A stretch of DNA of 64,000 nucleotides from Pseudomonas asiatica (GTDB taxonomy: Bacteria > Pseudomonadota > Gammaproteobacteria > Pseudomonadales > Pseudomonadaceae), in assembly GCF_009932335.1 (NCBI RefSeq), contig NZ_BLJF01000001.1:682001-746000 (forward strand), read 5' to 3'. This document shows, piece by piece, positions 17,731 to 26,097 of this stretch; the first letter of the stretch is position 1; every line of letters begins with the position of its first letter. A program made the translations under genes and the position numbers. Under the pieces are notes generated by a model. That model searched no databases and had not been told where the DNA came from. It saw only the letters and a list, made by a program, of their open reading frames with translations.

Positions 17731-19806
17731 ATGGCTAACCTGGACGCCTTGAAGCAACGGGGCGCGCGAGCGTCGTTCTCGCCCACTCTGAAATCCCACC
17801 TGGCCTACACCCTGCTCAGTGGCCTGGTGATCATGCTGATGCTCAGCCTCGTGCGCCTGGCGCTGCTGGTCTACAACAGCGACATGATCGGCGATACCCC
17901 CAGCGCGACCGTCGCAGAAGGCTTCCTCAACGGTTTGCGCTTCGACCTGCGGGTAGTGGTGTACATCAGCATTCCGCTGCTGCTGGCCATCCTCAGTCCC
18001 TGGGCCATGGCCCGGCGTGGCCTGTTCCGTTTCTGGCTGACCATCACCTCGAGCGTGGTGATGTTCCTCGGCCTGATGGAAATGGACTTCTATCGCGAGT
18101 TCCACCAGCGCCTCAACGGTTTGGTGTTCCAGTACATCAAGGAAGACCCGAAGACCGTGCTGAGCATGCTCTGGTACGGCTTCCCGGTGGTGCGCTACCT
18201 GCTGGCCTGGCTGTTCGGCACCTGGCTGCTGAGCCTGCTGTTCAAGGGCATCGACCGCATGACCCGTGGCAACGGTGCCGGCGAGGTCACCCTGCAGCGC
18301 CGTGCAGCGCCGTGGTACAACCGCCTGGCGGTGTTCATGGTGATCCTGCTGGTGGCCGTGGTCGCCGCCCGTGGCACCCTGCGTCAGGGCCCGCCGATGC
18401 GCTGGGGTGATGCCTTCACCACCGATTCCAACTTCGTCAACCAGCTGGGCCTGAACGGCACCCTGACCCTGATCGATGCTGCCAAGAGCCGCTTCGGCGA
18501 AGACCGCGCCAACATCTGGAAGCCGGTGCTGGAGCAGGACGTGGCCACGCAGAGCGTGCGCGAGCAGCTGCTGACCGCCCACGACACCCTGGTCGATGCC
18601 GACGAGGCTGCAATCCGCCGCGACTTCGTGCCGCCGGCCGAGCGCACCCTGCCGATCAAGAACGTGGTGGTGATCCTGATGGAAAGCTTCGCCGGCCACT
18701 CGGTGGGCGCGCTGGGCAGCCCCAACAACATCACCCCGTACTTCGACAAGCTGGCCAAAGAAGGCCTGCTGTTCGACCGCTTCTTCTCCAACGGCACCCA
18801 TACCCACCAGGGCATGTTCGCCACCATGGCCTGCTTCCCCAACCTGCCAGGCTTCGAGTACCTGATGCAGACCCCGGAAGGCGGCCACAAGCTCTCTGGC
18901 CTGCCAGCCTTGCTCAGCGCCCGCGATTACGACGACGTTTACGTCTACAACGGCGACTTTGCCTGGGACAACCAGTCCGGGTTCTTCGGCAACCAGGGCA
19001 TGACCACCTTCATTGGCCGTAACGACTTCGTCAACCCGGTGTTCTCCGACCCGACCTGGGGCGTGTCCGACCAGGACATGTTCGACCGCGGCGCCGAAGA
19101 GCTGGCCAAGCACGATGGCAAGAAGCCGATCTACGCGCTGCTGCAGACCCTGTCCAACCACACCCCGTACGCGCTGCCCAAAGACCTGCCGGTAGAGCCG
19201 GTAACCGGCCAGGGCCGCCTGGACGAGCACCTCACTGCCATGCGCTATTCGGACTGGGCGCTGGGGCAGTTCTTCGAGAAGGCGCGCAAGGAGCCGTACT
19301 TCAAGGAAACCCTGTTCGTCATCGTTGGCGACCATGGCTTTGGCAACCACCAGCAGGTCACCGAGCTGGACCTGGGCCGCTTCAACGTGCCGCTGCTGCT
19401 GATTGCCCCAGGCATCCAGGAGAAGTTCGGTGCGGTCAACCACACCGTGGGCACCCAGGTCGACATCGTGCCGACCATCATGGGCCGCCTGGGTGGCCAG
19501 GCCCGTCACCAGTGCTGGGGCCGCGACCTGCTCAACCTGCCTGAGGGCGACCAGGGCATGGGCATGATCAAGCCATCGGGCAGCGAGCAGATCGTCGGCC
19601 TGGTACAGGGCGACCGTATCCTGATCGAGTCCAAGGACATGACCCCGCGCATGTACCGCTACCAGCTGGGCAGCGAGTTCAAGGCCGAGCTGATCGAAAG
19701 CCCGGACCAGCCGGAAATGCTGAAGAAGCTGGAAGCGTATATCCAGACTGCGACCAAGAGCTTGCTGGATAACACTGCCGGTGTAGTGCACGGCACGCCG
19801 AAGTAG
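17731..19806 (+). CDS. LTA synthase-like phosphoglycerol transferase/sulfatase-family membrane protein
   Basis: This 691-residue protein has about five N-terminal membrane helices (residues 25-225) and then a periplasmic alkaline-phosphatase-superfamily domain. Metal and nucleophile motifs are VVVILMESFAGHSVGALG, FSNGTHTHQGMFATM (nucleophile Thr near residue 355) and IVGDHGFGNH. In Gram-negative bacteria such proteins transfer phosphoglycerol or phosphoethanolamine to periplasmic or lipid acceptors, or hydrolyse sulfates; which one applies is not evident. ATG 17731 is chosen as the first Met before a normal basic leader; its ribosome site is weak. Confidence 0.85.
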   Translation: MANLDALKQRGARASFSPTLKSHLAYTLLSGLVIMLMLSLVRLALLVYNSDMIGDTPSATVAEGFLNGLRFDLRVVVYISIPLLLAILSPWAMARRGLFRFWLTITSSVVMFLGLMEMDFYREFHQRLNGLVFQYIKEDPKTVLSMLWYGFPVVRYLLAWLFGTWLLSLLFKGIDRMTRGNGAGEVTLQRRAAPWYNRLAVFMVILLVAVVAARGTLRQGPPMRWGDAFTTDSNFVNQLGLNGTLTLIDAAKSRFGEDRANIWKPVLEQDVATQSVREQLLTAHDTLVDADEAAIRRDFVPPAERTLPIKNVVVILMESFAGHSVGALGSPNNITPYFDKLAKEGLLFDRFFSNGTHTHQGMFATMACFPNLPGFEYLMQTPEGGHKLSGLPALLSARDYDDVYVYNGDFAWDNQSGFFGNQGMTTFIGRNDFVNPVFSDPTWGVSDQDMFDRGAEELAKHDGKKPIYALLQTLSNHTPYALPKDLPVEPVTGQGRLDEHLTAMRYSDWALGQFFEKARKEPYFKETLFVIVGDHGFGNHQQVTELDLGRFNVPLLLIAPGIQEKFGAVNHTVGTQVDIVPTIMGRLGGQARHQCWGRDLLNLPEGDQGMGMIKPSGSEQIVGLVQGDRILIESKDMTPRMYRYQLGSEFKAELIESPDQPEMLKKLEAYIQTATKSLLDNTAGVVHGTPK

Positions 19807-19822
19807 GTCGGGGCCGTTTCAC

Positions 19823-19916
19823 GGCCCATTCGCGGGCACGCCCGCTCCCACAGGTACAGCACAGGTTTCGGACCTTGTGTTGGCCTGTGGGAGCGGGCGT
19901 GCCCGCGAATGGGCCC
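19823..19916. repeat. REP type A inverted pair (cccatt variant)
   Basis: Copies of ggcccattcgcgggcacg plus cccgctcccacagg and complement. The usual ctcttcgcg is replaced by cattcgcg in both arms, so the pair has changed together. Confidence 0.85.
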
Positions 19917-20013
19917 AACACAAATCCCTCCGACTGAACATTCTCCCCACCTCAAGGTCACTTGTTTCAGGCATCACACACCTTGGTGTTCGTTGACTGA
20001 GAGGGTTCGTTCA

Positions 20014-20250
20014 ATGAAAGAGTGGGAAGTCATCTTTGCCGACCAGAAAGGCGTGCTCACCACGCTGACGCTGCGCGGCGACCAGTGCCCCAGCGAAGAG
20101 GACGCCGCGCGGGCCATCCGTTCGCACCTGTTCCCGGTGATGGACGAGCTGGACCTCAACGACTTCCAGGACCGCACCATTTCCCCCACCGCACGCTGGC
20201 TGAAGGAGCAGAGTGGCGTGACCATCACCAGCATCCACGAAACGCCCTGA
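20014..20250 (+). CDS. Small conserved hypothetical protein
   Basis: This 78-residue soluble protein has a beta strand start (KEWEVIFADQKGVLTTLTLRG) followed by helices. No domain is recognised. ATG 20014 has gaggg upstream. It precedes rraB by 176 bp on the same strand. Confidence 0.6.
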   Translation: MKEWEVIFADQKGVLTTLTLRGDQCPSEEDAARAIRSHLFPVMDELDLNDFQDRTISPTARWLKEQSGVTITSIHETP

Positions 20251-20426
20251 ACCACACGTTTGCGTGGTGCCCTGGCAGGCACTACGCTGCATGAAGGTGC
20301 CGGCCTATTCTGCGGGTCGGCACCGCACCCCTTCGCGTCTTGCATCAGCTCGAACTGCCCGGCCGCTGCCGGCAGGTGCGTAGTGCACGGAAAGTCTATC
20401 CATCGCATTATTCAGGAGGACGTTTC

Positions 20427-20759
20427 ATGAGCAGCCAGAACGACGATATCAGCAGCAACGTCCTGCGCCAGATGAAGGCAGGCGGTTTCGACTTCACCCA
20501 GATCCATCCCATCGAGTTCTACGCCATATTCCCCGACGAAGCAGGGGCCCGCCGTGCGGCCGGGCAGTTTCGCGGTGAATCGCTGAATGCCCAGGTCAAG
20601 GAACTGGGCGACGGTGCATGGCATCTGGAACTGAGCAAGGTCATGTATGCCACCCATGGCGGAATTGGCGACTTTGAAGAGGCCTTCGAGCAGCTGGTGA
20701 CACCTTATGGCGGTGAGGTGGAAGGGTGGGGGGTCAAGCAGGAGCGGCCCATAGCCTGA
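20427..20759 (+). CDS. rraB: Ribonuclease E inhibitor RraB-like protein
   Basis: This 110-residue protein resembles RraB/DUF695-type regulators that bind RNase E and alter mRNA turnover. It has an N-terminal helix (SSNVLRQMKAGGFDF), the segment HPIEFYAIFPDEAGARRAAG and a C-terminal GDFEEAFEQLVTPYGGEVEGWG, which I recognise as the ferredoxin-like RraB fold. ATG 20427 has a strong site (caggaggacgtttc). It is slightly shorter than E. coli RraB, which has a longer acidic tail. Confidence 0.82.
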   Translation: MSSQNDDISSNVLRQMKAGGFDFTQIHPIEFYAIFPDEAGARRAAGQFRGESLNAQVKELGDGAWHLELSKVMYATHGGIGDFEEAFEQLVTPYGGEVEGWGVKQERPIA

Positions 20760-20773
20760 GATTTCGGGAATTT

Positions 20774-20876
20774 GGGGCCGCTTTGCGGCCCATTGCGACA
20801 CAAGGCCGCTCCTACAGGCGTGCGCGTACCCTTGTAGGAGCGGCCTTGTGTCGCGAAAGGGGCGCAAAGCGCCCCA
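20774..20876. repeat. REP type C inverted pair with gc-rich outer arms
   Basis: Inner copies of cgacacaaggccgctcct and complement are extended outwards by ggggccgctttgcggccc and gggcgcaaagcgcccc. It lies between rraB and the convergent cytochrome gene. Confidence 0.87.
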
Positions 20877-20881
20877 GGTTC

Positions 20882-21682
20882 TCAAGGCCTGCGCCCAGCC
20901 ATATGCCCCAGGTAAGCCAGCAATTCATCCAGCTCCGGTTCACCCAAGACACTCTCTGCAAACCCCGGCATCTTCGCCTGCGGCCACTGCCGCAGGCTTT
21001 GCGGGTCACGAATCAGCTGGCGCAGATATTCAGGCCGAAAATACTCGGTCGGGTTGTGCGGCATATTCAGGTCCGGCCCCACCTGTGCATCCCCTGCGCC
21101 ATTCAACCTATGACACGCCAGGCAATTCTGCTGGAACAAGGCAAAGCCTCGGCGCACCGGGCTGTCGGCCGGCAACTTGGGGTCGGGCAGCAGCGCCGGA
21201 AAACGCGCTTCGACGGAGGCCAGCTTGCGAATCGTGGAAATCTGGAACGGCCACTGCTCCGGGCGGATACCGCTGGCCTGCGGTGCAGTCCACACCAGGT
21301 AGAACGGTCCTGCACTCGGCTTGCCTTGGCCCAGTGGTGGCCATGGCCGGTCAGGTTCCTCCACCGCCAGCCAGGCCTGTGCCGGCCCCTGCTGCAACAG
21401 TGGCGCCGCGGGCATTTCGGCGGCAAAACCGTCCAGCGCCACTGCCTGCAGGTGGTCGCTGGCGCTGACGCCGTCCAGCAGCGCGGCCAGCGGCACAGCC
21501 CGATAACGCATGGGCTGCTTGTAGGAAACGTCCTGGTCGATGCTGATGTCCCGGGCCTGCGGGTGGTCGAGCAGTTCTGCACTGCTCCATTGGCGCGTCG
21601 TGGCGCCCAGTTCAAGGTGCAGTTGCGCCGCCGATAGCGGCAGGCTCAGGAGCAACACTAACAGTGCAAGGCAGTGGCGCAT
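20882..21682 (-). CDS. Cytochrome c with N-terminal oxidoreductase-like domain, periplasmic
   Basis: This 266-residue exported protein has a signal peptide (ALLVLLLSLPLSAAQ, cleaved near residue 19). Residues 20-165 resemble the moco-free part of an oxidoreductase molybdopterin-binding domain (YRAVPLAALLDGVSASD, LVWTAPQASGIRPEQWPF). Residues 175-260 are a class I cytochrome c with haem motif CLACH at 187-191 and an axial Met at 238 (KMPGF). The likely role is electron transfer in the periplasm. The two-domain layout is unusual; no partner gene is adjacent. ATG 21682 lacks a strong ribosome site. Confidence 0.82.
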   Translation of the reverse strand: MRHCLALLVLLLSLPLSAAQLHLELGATTRQWSSAELLDHPQARDISIDQDVSYKQPMRYRAVPLAALLDGVSASDHLQAVALDGFAAEMPAAPLLQQGPAQAWLAVEEPDRPWPPLGQGKPSAGPFYLVWTAPQASGIRPEQWPFQISTIRKLASVEARFPALLPDPKLPADSPVRRGFALFQQNCLACHRLNGAGDAQVGPDLNMPHNPTEYFRPEYLRQLIRDPQSLRQWPQAKMPGFAESVLGEPELDELLAYLGHMAGRRP

Positions 21683-21748
21683 GGGTAATCTCCGACCATC
21701 AAGGCCAGCAGGTTACCTGTGCGTTGCCTGTTGGCGCCACAGCGGCAG

Positions 21749-21844
21749 TCAACCGAACAAACGTGTGAGGTTCGGCAGGATCAGCAGCAAAGTCGTGGCG
21801 AAGAGAATGAGCCCAGCTTGGCGAATTTTCGATTGTCTGAACAT
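21749..21844 (-). CDS. 31-residue single-pass membrane protein
   Basis: This small ORF (ATG 21844, TGA at 21749) encodes a basic N-terminus (MFRQSKIRQAG) and one hydrophobic helix (LILFATTLLLILPNLTRLFG). An aagaagg stretch lies 10-15 bases upstream of the ATG. I recall similar short peptides in other P. putida-group genomes, but cannot verify it. It lies 66 bp upstream of the cytochrome gene on the same strand. Confidence 0.5.
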   Translation of the reverse strand: MFRQSKIRQAGLILFATTLLLILPNLTRLFG

Positions 21845-22052
21845 GGCGGACCGCCTTCTTGTTGTTATTCCTGAATACCCGTTGGCTTCCCTGTCGCGCT
21901 TCGGGTCGATCGCAGTGGCGTTGCGTGACGCCTGAACTGCCTGCCTCTTGAAAGTGGATATACAACCAACAGTAGGGTGTGCGTCATCCATGTTTGAGAA
22001 CCCTTTGTTCTAATGTTGTCGGTCATTAATTTCTTCGGGCTATGAGGCCAAG

Positions 22053-22068
22053 TGCCAGCCGGCTGGCA
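22053..22068. promoter_or_regulatory. Perfect 16-bp palindrome upstream of the amidotransferase
   Basis: tgccagccggctggca is a perfect dyad about 140 bp before the amidotransferase start. No T tract follows. It could be an operator or a leader hairpin. The rest of the 366-bp gap (21845-22210) shows nothing recognisable. Confidence 0.35.
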
Positions 22069-22210
22069 TGCTCTCGCTAGACGGTGGCGCAAGTGCCAGC
22101 AGGGCACCGATGAAATGTGACCGTTCGTCAGTGCGGCCTACTTGCTTGTACGTGCCTTTCGCGTCAGTCTCTACAGCAGATTCCCACCCATGTCGTTCAG
22201 GACTATCCCT

Positions 22211-22942
22211 ATGTCGTTACGCATCTGCATCCTTGAAACCGATGTCCTGCGACCGGAGTTGACCGCGCAGTACCAGGGCTACGGCAGGATGTTCGAGCAG
22301 CTCTTCTCGCGTCAGCCGATCGCCGCCGAATTTCGTGTGTACAACGTGATGAACGGCGATTACCCCGCCGACAACGAAGTGTTCGATGCCTATCTGGTGA
22401 CGGGCAGCAAGGCCGACTCGTTTGGTACCGACCCGTGGATCCAGACCCTCAAGGCCTACCTGCTGAAGCTGTACGAGCGTGGCGAGAAGTTGCTGGGTGT
22501 ATGTTTCGGCCACCAGTTGCTGGCGTTGACCCTGGGTGGCAAGGCCGAGCGTGCCGAGCAGGGCTGGGGCGTGGGTATCCACCGCTATTCGCTGGCGGCC
22601 CATGCGCCGTGGATGGACCCGGAGGTGTCGGAGCTGACCTTGCTGATCAGCCACCAGGACCAGGTGACCGAGCTGCCGGAAGGCGCCACGGTGATCGCCT
22701 CCAGCGATTTCTGCCCGAACGCTGCGTACCACATTCGTGACCAGGTGCTGTGCTTCCAGGGGCACCCCGAGTTCGTGCACGACTACTCCCGCGCGCTGCT
22801 CGATGCGCGCCAGGAGTATCTGGGTGATGAGGTGTACCACAAGGCCGTGGCCAGCCTGGCCACCGAGCACCAGGGCGACCTGGTGGGGGAGTGGATGTTG
22901 CGGTTTATCCAGCAGCCGGTGAGCAAAGATACCGCAGCGTGA
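22211..22942 (+). CDS. Class I glutamine amidotransferase-like protein
   Basis: This 243-residue protein has a triad-type GATase fold: nucleophile Cys98 in LLGVCFGHQLLA, and His185/Glu187 in FQGHPEF. The N-terminus (LRICILETD) is the usual first strand. Stand-alone members resemble GMP-synthase-like or gamma-glutamyl-compound hydrolases. No synthetase partner is seen, so hydrolysis of a small gamma-glutamyl compound is possible. ATG 22211 follows aggact; ATG 22190 seven codons earlier is an alternative. Confidence 0.85.
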   Translation: MSLRICILETDVLRPELTAQYQGYGRMFEQLFSRQPIAAEFRVYNVMNGDYPADNEVFDAYLVTGSKADSFGTDPWIQTLKAYLLKLYERGEKLLGVCFGHQLLALTLGGKAERAEQGWGVGIHRYSLAAHAPWMDPEVSELTLLISHQDQVTELPEGATVIASSDFCPNAAYHIRDQVLCFQGHPEFVHDYSRALLDARQEYLGDEVYHKAVASLATEHQGDLVGEWMLRFIQQPVSKDTAA

Positions 22943-22947
22943 TGGCT

Positions 22948-23068
22948 GGGGGCTGCTGTGCAGCCCATCGCGACACAAGGCCGCTCCTACAGGGATCGCG
23001 AATAACCTGACTGGCGCGACCCCCTGTAGGAGCGGCCTTGTGTCGCGATGGGCCGCAAAGCGGCCCCG
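22948..23068. repeat. REP type C inverted pair, extended
   Basis: Inner copies of cgacacaaggccgctcct with outer gctgtgcagcccatcg and gggccgcaaagcggcccc. The left outer arm is diverged from the right. It sits between convergent amidotransferase and CorA genes. Confidence 0.87.
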
Positions 23069-23074
23069 ACAATC

Positions 23075-24046
23075 TCAAAGCCAGCCAGATTTCTTGAAGC
23101 TGGCATACAACGCGGTACAGCCCAGCCCGATTACCCCCAGTACCCCGAAGTACCCATAGTGCCACCCCAACTCCGGCATGTTCTGGAAGTTCATCCCGTA
23201 AACCCCTGCAATTGCCGTGGGGAACGCCAGGATCGCCGCCCAGGCTGCAAACTTGCGCTGCACGATGCTCTGCCGTGACGACTCCAGCAGCATGCCGATC
23301 TCGATGGTCTGGCTGGCGATGTCACGGATACCGGCCAGGTCTTCCATCTGCCGCGTCACGTGGATCTGCACGTCACGGAAGTACGGGCGCATGTTCTTGT
23401 CGATGAACGGGAAGCTCAGGCGCTGCAGTTCCTCGCTCACTTCCACCATCGGTGCCACGTAGCGGCGCAGGCGCAGGATGTCGCGGCGCAGGCTGTGCAA
23501 GCGGCGGATATCGTCTTCTTGCAGCGACCCGCCAAGCACGCTCTGCTCCAGCTCTTCGATCTCGCCATGAATGGCCTCGCTGACCGGCTGGTAGTTCTCG
23601 GTGACGAAGTCGAGCAGGGCGTACAGCACGAAGTCTTCGCCGTGCTCCAGCAGCAACGGCCGCGCCTCGCAGCGTTGGCGCACCAGGGCATAGGATTTGG
23701 AGTGGCCGTTGCGGCAGGTGATGATGTAGCCGTTGCCGGCGAAGATGTGGGTTTCGATGAACTCCAGCTTGCCTTCGTGGCGCACCGGCGAATAGGTGAC
23801 GATGAACAGGGCGTCGCCGAAAGTTTCCAGCTTGGGCCGGCTGTGCTTTTCCAGGGCGTCTTCGATGGCCAGTTCGTGCAAATTGAACTGGCATTGCAGG
23901 TTGGCCAGTTCCTCAGCGTTGGGCTCTTCCAGGCCAATCCACACAAAATGCCCTGGCTTGCGTGCCCATTCGCTGCCTTCGTCGATGCTGATGTTGGTGA
24001 CCTTTCTGCCGGCGCTGTATACCGCCGATGCCACGACTCGACCCAT
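23075..24046 (-). CDS. CorA-family Mg2+/divalent cation channel
   Basis: This 323-residue protein has a large cytoplasmic N-terminal domain, a long helix (RRLHSLRRDILRLRRYVAPM region), two C-terminal membrane helices and the pore motif GMN within YGMNF (residues 283-287). It belongs to the CorA/ZntB family. ATG 24046 (MGRVVASAVY) is chosen; a GTG at 24073 would add nine residues. The next gene on the strand, plsC, is 65 bp upstream and may share the transcript. Confidence 0.88.
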   Translation of the reverse strand: MGRVVASAVYSAGRKVTNISIDEGSEWARKPGHFVWIGLEEPNAEELANLQCQFNLHELAIEDALEKHSRPKLETFGDALFIVTYSPVRHEGKLEFIETHIFAGNGYIITCRNGHSKSYALVRQRCEARPLLLEHGEDFVLYALLDFVTENYQPVSEAIHGEIEELEQSVLGGSLQEDDIRRLHSLRRDILRLRRYVAPMVEVSEELQRLSFPFIDKNMRPYFRDVQIHVTRQMEDLAGIRDIASQTIEIGMLLESSRQSIVQRKFAAWAAILAFPTAIAGVYGMNFQNMPELGWHYGYFGVLGVIGLGCTALYASFKKSGWL

Positions 24047-24110
24047 GGTTGTTCGCTTATTCCGGTTGGACACGGGTTACAGCTTGGGCTGTAGTGGGCT
24101 CAAGAGCAAC

Positions 24111-24830
24111 CTAGCGCTTGGCCAGTTCCCCTTCCATGCGGTCGATGCATTGCTGCATCTGCCCGCGGCACTGTTCGATCAGCGCCGGCAGGTCCTGCAG
24201 GGTCATGCCCGCCGTGGCGATCGGTGGCAGCGAGCGCACGATCACCGTGCGCTGGCGCCAGCTGTTCAGGCTGAGGCGCCCGGCATAGCGGCTGACGCAT
24301 ACCGGCACGATCGGCACACCGGCCTCGATGGCCATGTGAAACGCGCCCTTCTTGAAGGCCAGCAGGTGCTCGCCGGGATTGCGCGTGCCTTCGGGGAAAA
24401 TCCAGATCGAGGTGTCGTCCTGCAGTACCCGGGTGGTCTTCTGCATGGCCTTGCGTGCCTGGTAGGCATTCTTGCGGTCGACCAGCACGTTGCCACCCAG
24501 CCAGAACAGCTGGCCGAACAGCGGGATCCAGCCCAGGCTTTTCTTGCCGATGGCGACGGTGCGCTGCGGCACCACCTGGCCCAGCACGAACAGGTCGAAG
24601 TTGGACTGGTGGTTGGCGACGATCACGCAGCCTGGCGGCTGGTCCCACAGCGGGCCGACTTCGGCCTTGACCCTGATGCGCATCAGCCAGGTGGCCGGCA
24701 GGCTGTAGAGGCGGGCGAACACGCGGCTGTTGTCGGGGTTGAAGGGGCGGCACAGGCCAATGACCAGGCCCAGGGCCCCAACCACAAGGAAATGCAGCGC
24801 CAGCAGGAGCATGCGCAATGAATAAAGCAT
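24111..24830 (-). CDS. 1-acyl-sn-glycerol-3-phosphate acyltransferase (PlsC-like)
   Basis: This 239-residue membrane-associated enzyme is predicted to acylate lysophosphatidic acid in phospholipid synthesis. It has an N-terminal hydrophobic helix (LLLALHFLVVGALGLVIGL), the catalytic NHQSNFD (NHX4D) motif and the substrate motif FPEGTRN. The C-terminus is basic. ATG 24830 is taken; a GTG at 24842 would add four residues. Other PlsC paralogues are usual in pseudomonads, so the acceptor specificity is not certain. Confidence 0.9.
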   Translation of the reverse strand: MLYSLRMLLLALHFLVVGALGLVIGLCRPFNPDNSRVFARLYSLPATWLMRIRVKAEVGPLWDQPPGCVIVANHQSNFDLFVLGQVVPQRTVAIGKKSLGWIPLFGQLFWLGGNVLVDRKNAYQARKAMQKTTRVLQDDTSIWIFPEGTRNPGEHLLAFKKGAFHMAIEAGVPIVPVCVSRYAGRLSLNSWRQRTVIVRSLPPIATAGMTLQDLPALIEQCRGQMQQCIDRMEGELAKR

Positions 24831-24910
24831 GGTACGACTCACACCAGACAGTCGCCGGGCAGTGTACGGATGTGCACTGGTCGGGGCAAACCCTGGTGCA
24901 AGCCTGTTGC

Positions 24911-24942
24911 GGACTCTTCGCGGGCTTGCCTGCGAAGAGGTC
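24911..24942. repeat. Solo type A palindrome
   Basis: ctcttcgcgggcttgcct followed by gcgaagag forms a hairpin with 8-bp outer arms, ending 8 bp before the crotonase stop at 24950. Confidence 0.7.
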
Positions 24943-24949
24943 GGCCCGG

Positions 24950-25639
24950 CTAACCCATATGCTGCTGGTCCAGCTCGATCGCCTTGTCCAACGCTTCCAG
25001 CAGCCCTTTGCGCACCTTCAGCTTGGTGTTCTTGTGCGCCAGCATGTTCAGCTTCTTCAGCTCCCGCGCAGCCGCCAGTGCCGCATCCTGCAACTGCTCG
25101 GCCGGCACCACCTTGTCGAGGAAGCCTGCGTCCACCGCGCCCTGCGGGTCAAACACCTCGGCATTGATCACCGAGCGGTGGAAGGCCGAGCGACGCAGGC
25201 GGTCGCGGGCCAGTTCGATACCGGCATGGTGCATGGTCATGCCGATCTGCACTTCGTTCAGGCACACCTTGTACGGCCCTTCGACGCCAATGCGATAGTC
25301 GCCCGACAGCAGCAGGAAGGCGCCCTTGGCCACGGCGTTGCCCGGGCAGGCGACCACTACCGGGAACGGGTGCGACAGCAGGCGGCGGGCGAGGGTGGAG
25401 CCGGCGGTGACCAGGCTGATCGCCTCCTTGGGGCCGCTGGTCATCACCTTGAGGTCGTAGCCGCCAGACAGGATGCCGGGCTGCCCGGTGATGATCACAA
25501 CCGCGCGCTCTTCGGTGGCGCGGTCGAGCGCGGCGTTGAAGGCGGCGATGACGTCTGGCGAGATGGCGTTGACCTTGCCGTTGTTCAGGGTCAGGGTGAC
25601 GATGCCGTCTTCGGCGTGGTAGGTAATCAGCTCGCTCAT
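24950..25639 (-). CDS. Crotonase/enoyl-CoA hydratase-fold protein
   Basis: This 229-residue cytosolic protein has the crotonase fold. The oxyanion-hole regions are SGGYDL and KGAFLLLSGDYRIG. The second catalytic Glu (NEVQIGM) is present, but the first one, normally in GGGCEL, is replaced (AKGAFLL). It may therefore be an isomerase or other crotonase-fold activity rather than a hydratase. It is slightly shorter than the usual 255-260 residues. ATG 25639 is followed by MSELITYHAEDG, a normal first strand. The preceding gene is the tRNA-Ser on the other strand. Confidence 0.85.
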   Translation of the reverse strand: MSELITYHAEDGIVTLTLNNGKVNAISPDVIAAFNAALDRATEERAVVIITGQPGILSGGYDLKVMTSGPKEAISLVTAGSTLARRLLSHPFPVVVACPGNAVAKGAFLLLSGDYRIGVEGPYKVCLNEVQIGMTMHHAGIELARDRLRRSAFHRSVINAEVFDPQGAVDAGFLDKVVPAEQLQDAALAAARELKKLNMLAHKNTKLKVRKGLLEALDKAIELDQQHMG

Positions 25640-25771
25640 GGCAGAGTCCTTTTGTTGGCGTGGCGACGACGTTACCCAGCGGCAGGGGCGAGGTAAAGCA
25701 GTAAGGCTGACTGGTCGGTCAGCGTTCGCCAGGGCTCAAATGCAAATGCATGAAAAAATTGAAAAAAATGC

Positions 25772-25800
25772 TTGCCAAAGGGAAGGTCTTTCACTAAATT
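25772..25800 (+). promoter_or_regulatory. Sigma-70 promoter for tRNA-Ser
   Basis: A -35 box ttgcca (25772-25777) and a -10 box taaatt (25795-25800) are 17 bp apart. The tRNA begins 37 bp downstream of the -10 box. Confidence 0.7.
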
Positions 25801-25837
25801 AGCGCACCTCGACAGGCTGCAAGGCTTGAAGAGAAAC

Positions 25838-25927
25838 GGTGAAGTGTCCGAGTGGTCGAAGGAGCACGCCTGGAAAGTGTGTATACGAGAAATCGTATCA
25901 AGGGTTCAAATCCCTTCTTCACCGCCA
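25838..25927 (+). tRNA. tRNA-Ser (GGA)
   Basis: This 90-nt class II tRNA has acceptor arms ggtgaag/cttcacc, an anticodon loop ctggaaa giving GGA, a variable arm (tacgagaaatcgta), a T-loop gttcaaatc and an encoded CCA. It is complete. Confidence 0.95.
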
Positions 25928-25939
25928 CATTCTACGAAG

Positions 25940-25976
25940 AGCCCCCGAGCTGAAAAGCCGGGGGCTTTTTGTTTTT
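25940..25976 (+). terminator. Rho-independent terminator of tRNA-Ser
   Basis: Arms agcccccg (25940-25947) and cgggggct (25959-25966) with an 11-nt loop are followed by tttttgttttt. Confidence 0.88.
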
Positions 25977-25987
25977 GGCGCCTTTGG

Positions 25988-26090
25988 AGGCCGCTTTGCG
26001 GCCCTTTCGCGACACAAGGCCGCTCCTACAAGCGTGCGCGGACCCCTGTAGGAGCGGCCTTGTGTCGCGAAAGGGCTGCAAAGCAGCCCC
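25988..26090. repeat. REP type C inverted pair, extended
   Basis: cgacacaaggccgctcct copies with outer ggccgctttgcggccc and gggctgcaaagcagcccc. It lies between the tRNA-Ser terminator and the receptor gene. Confidence 0.87.
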
Positions 26091-26097
26091 AAAAAAT

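Noticed and set aside
17644-19791. 715-codon minus-strand ORF antisense to the LtaS-like gene
   Set aside because: The plus strand shows membrane helices and a full set of catalytic motifs; the antisense product is compositional noise.
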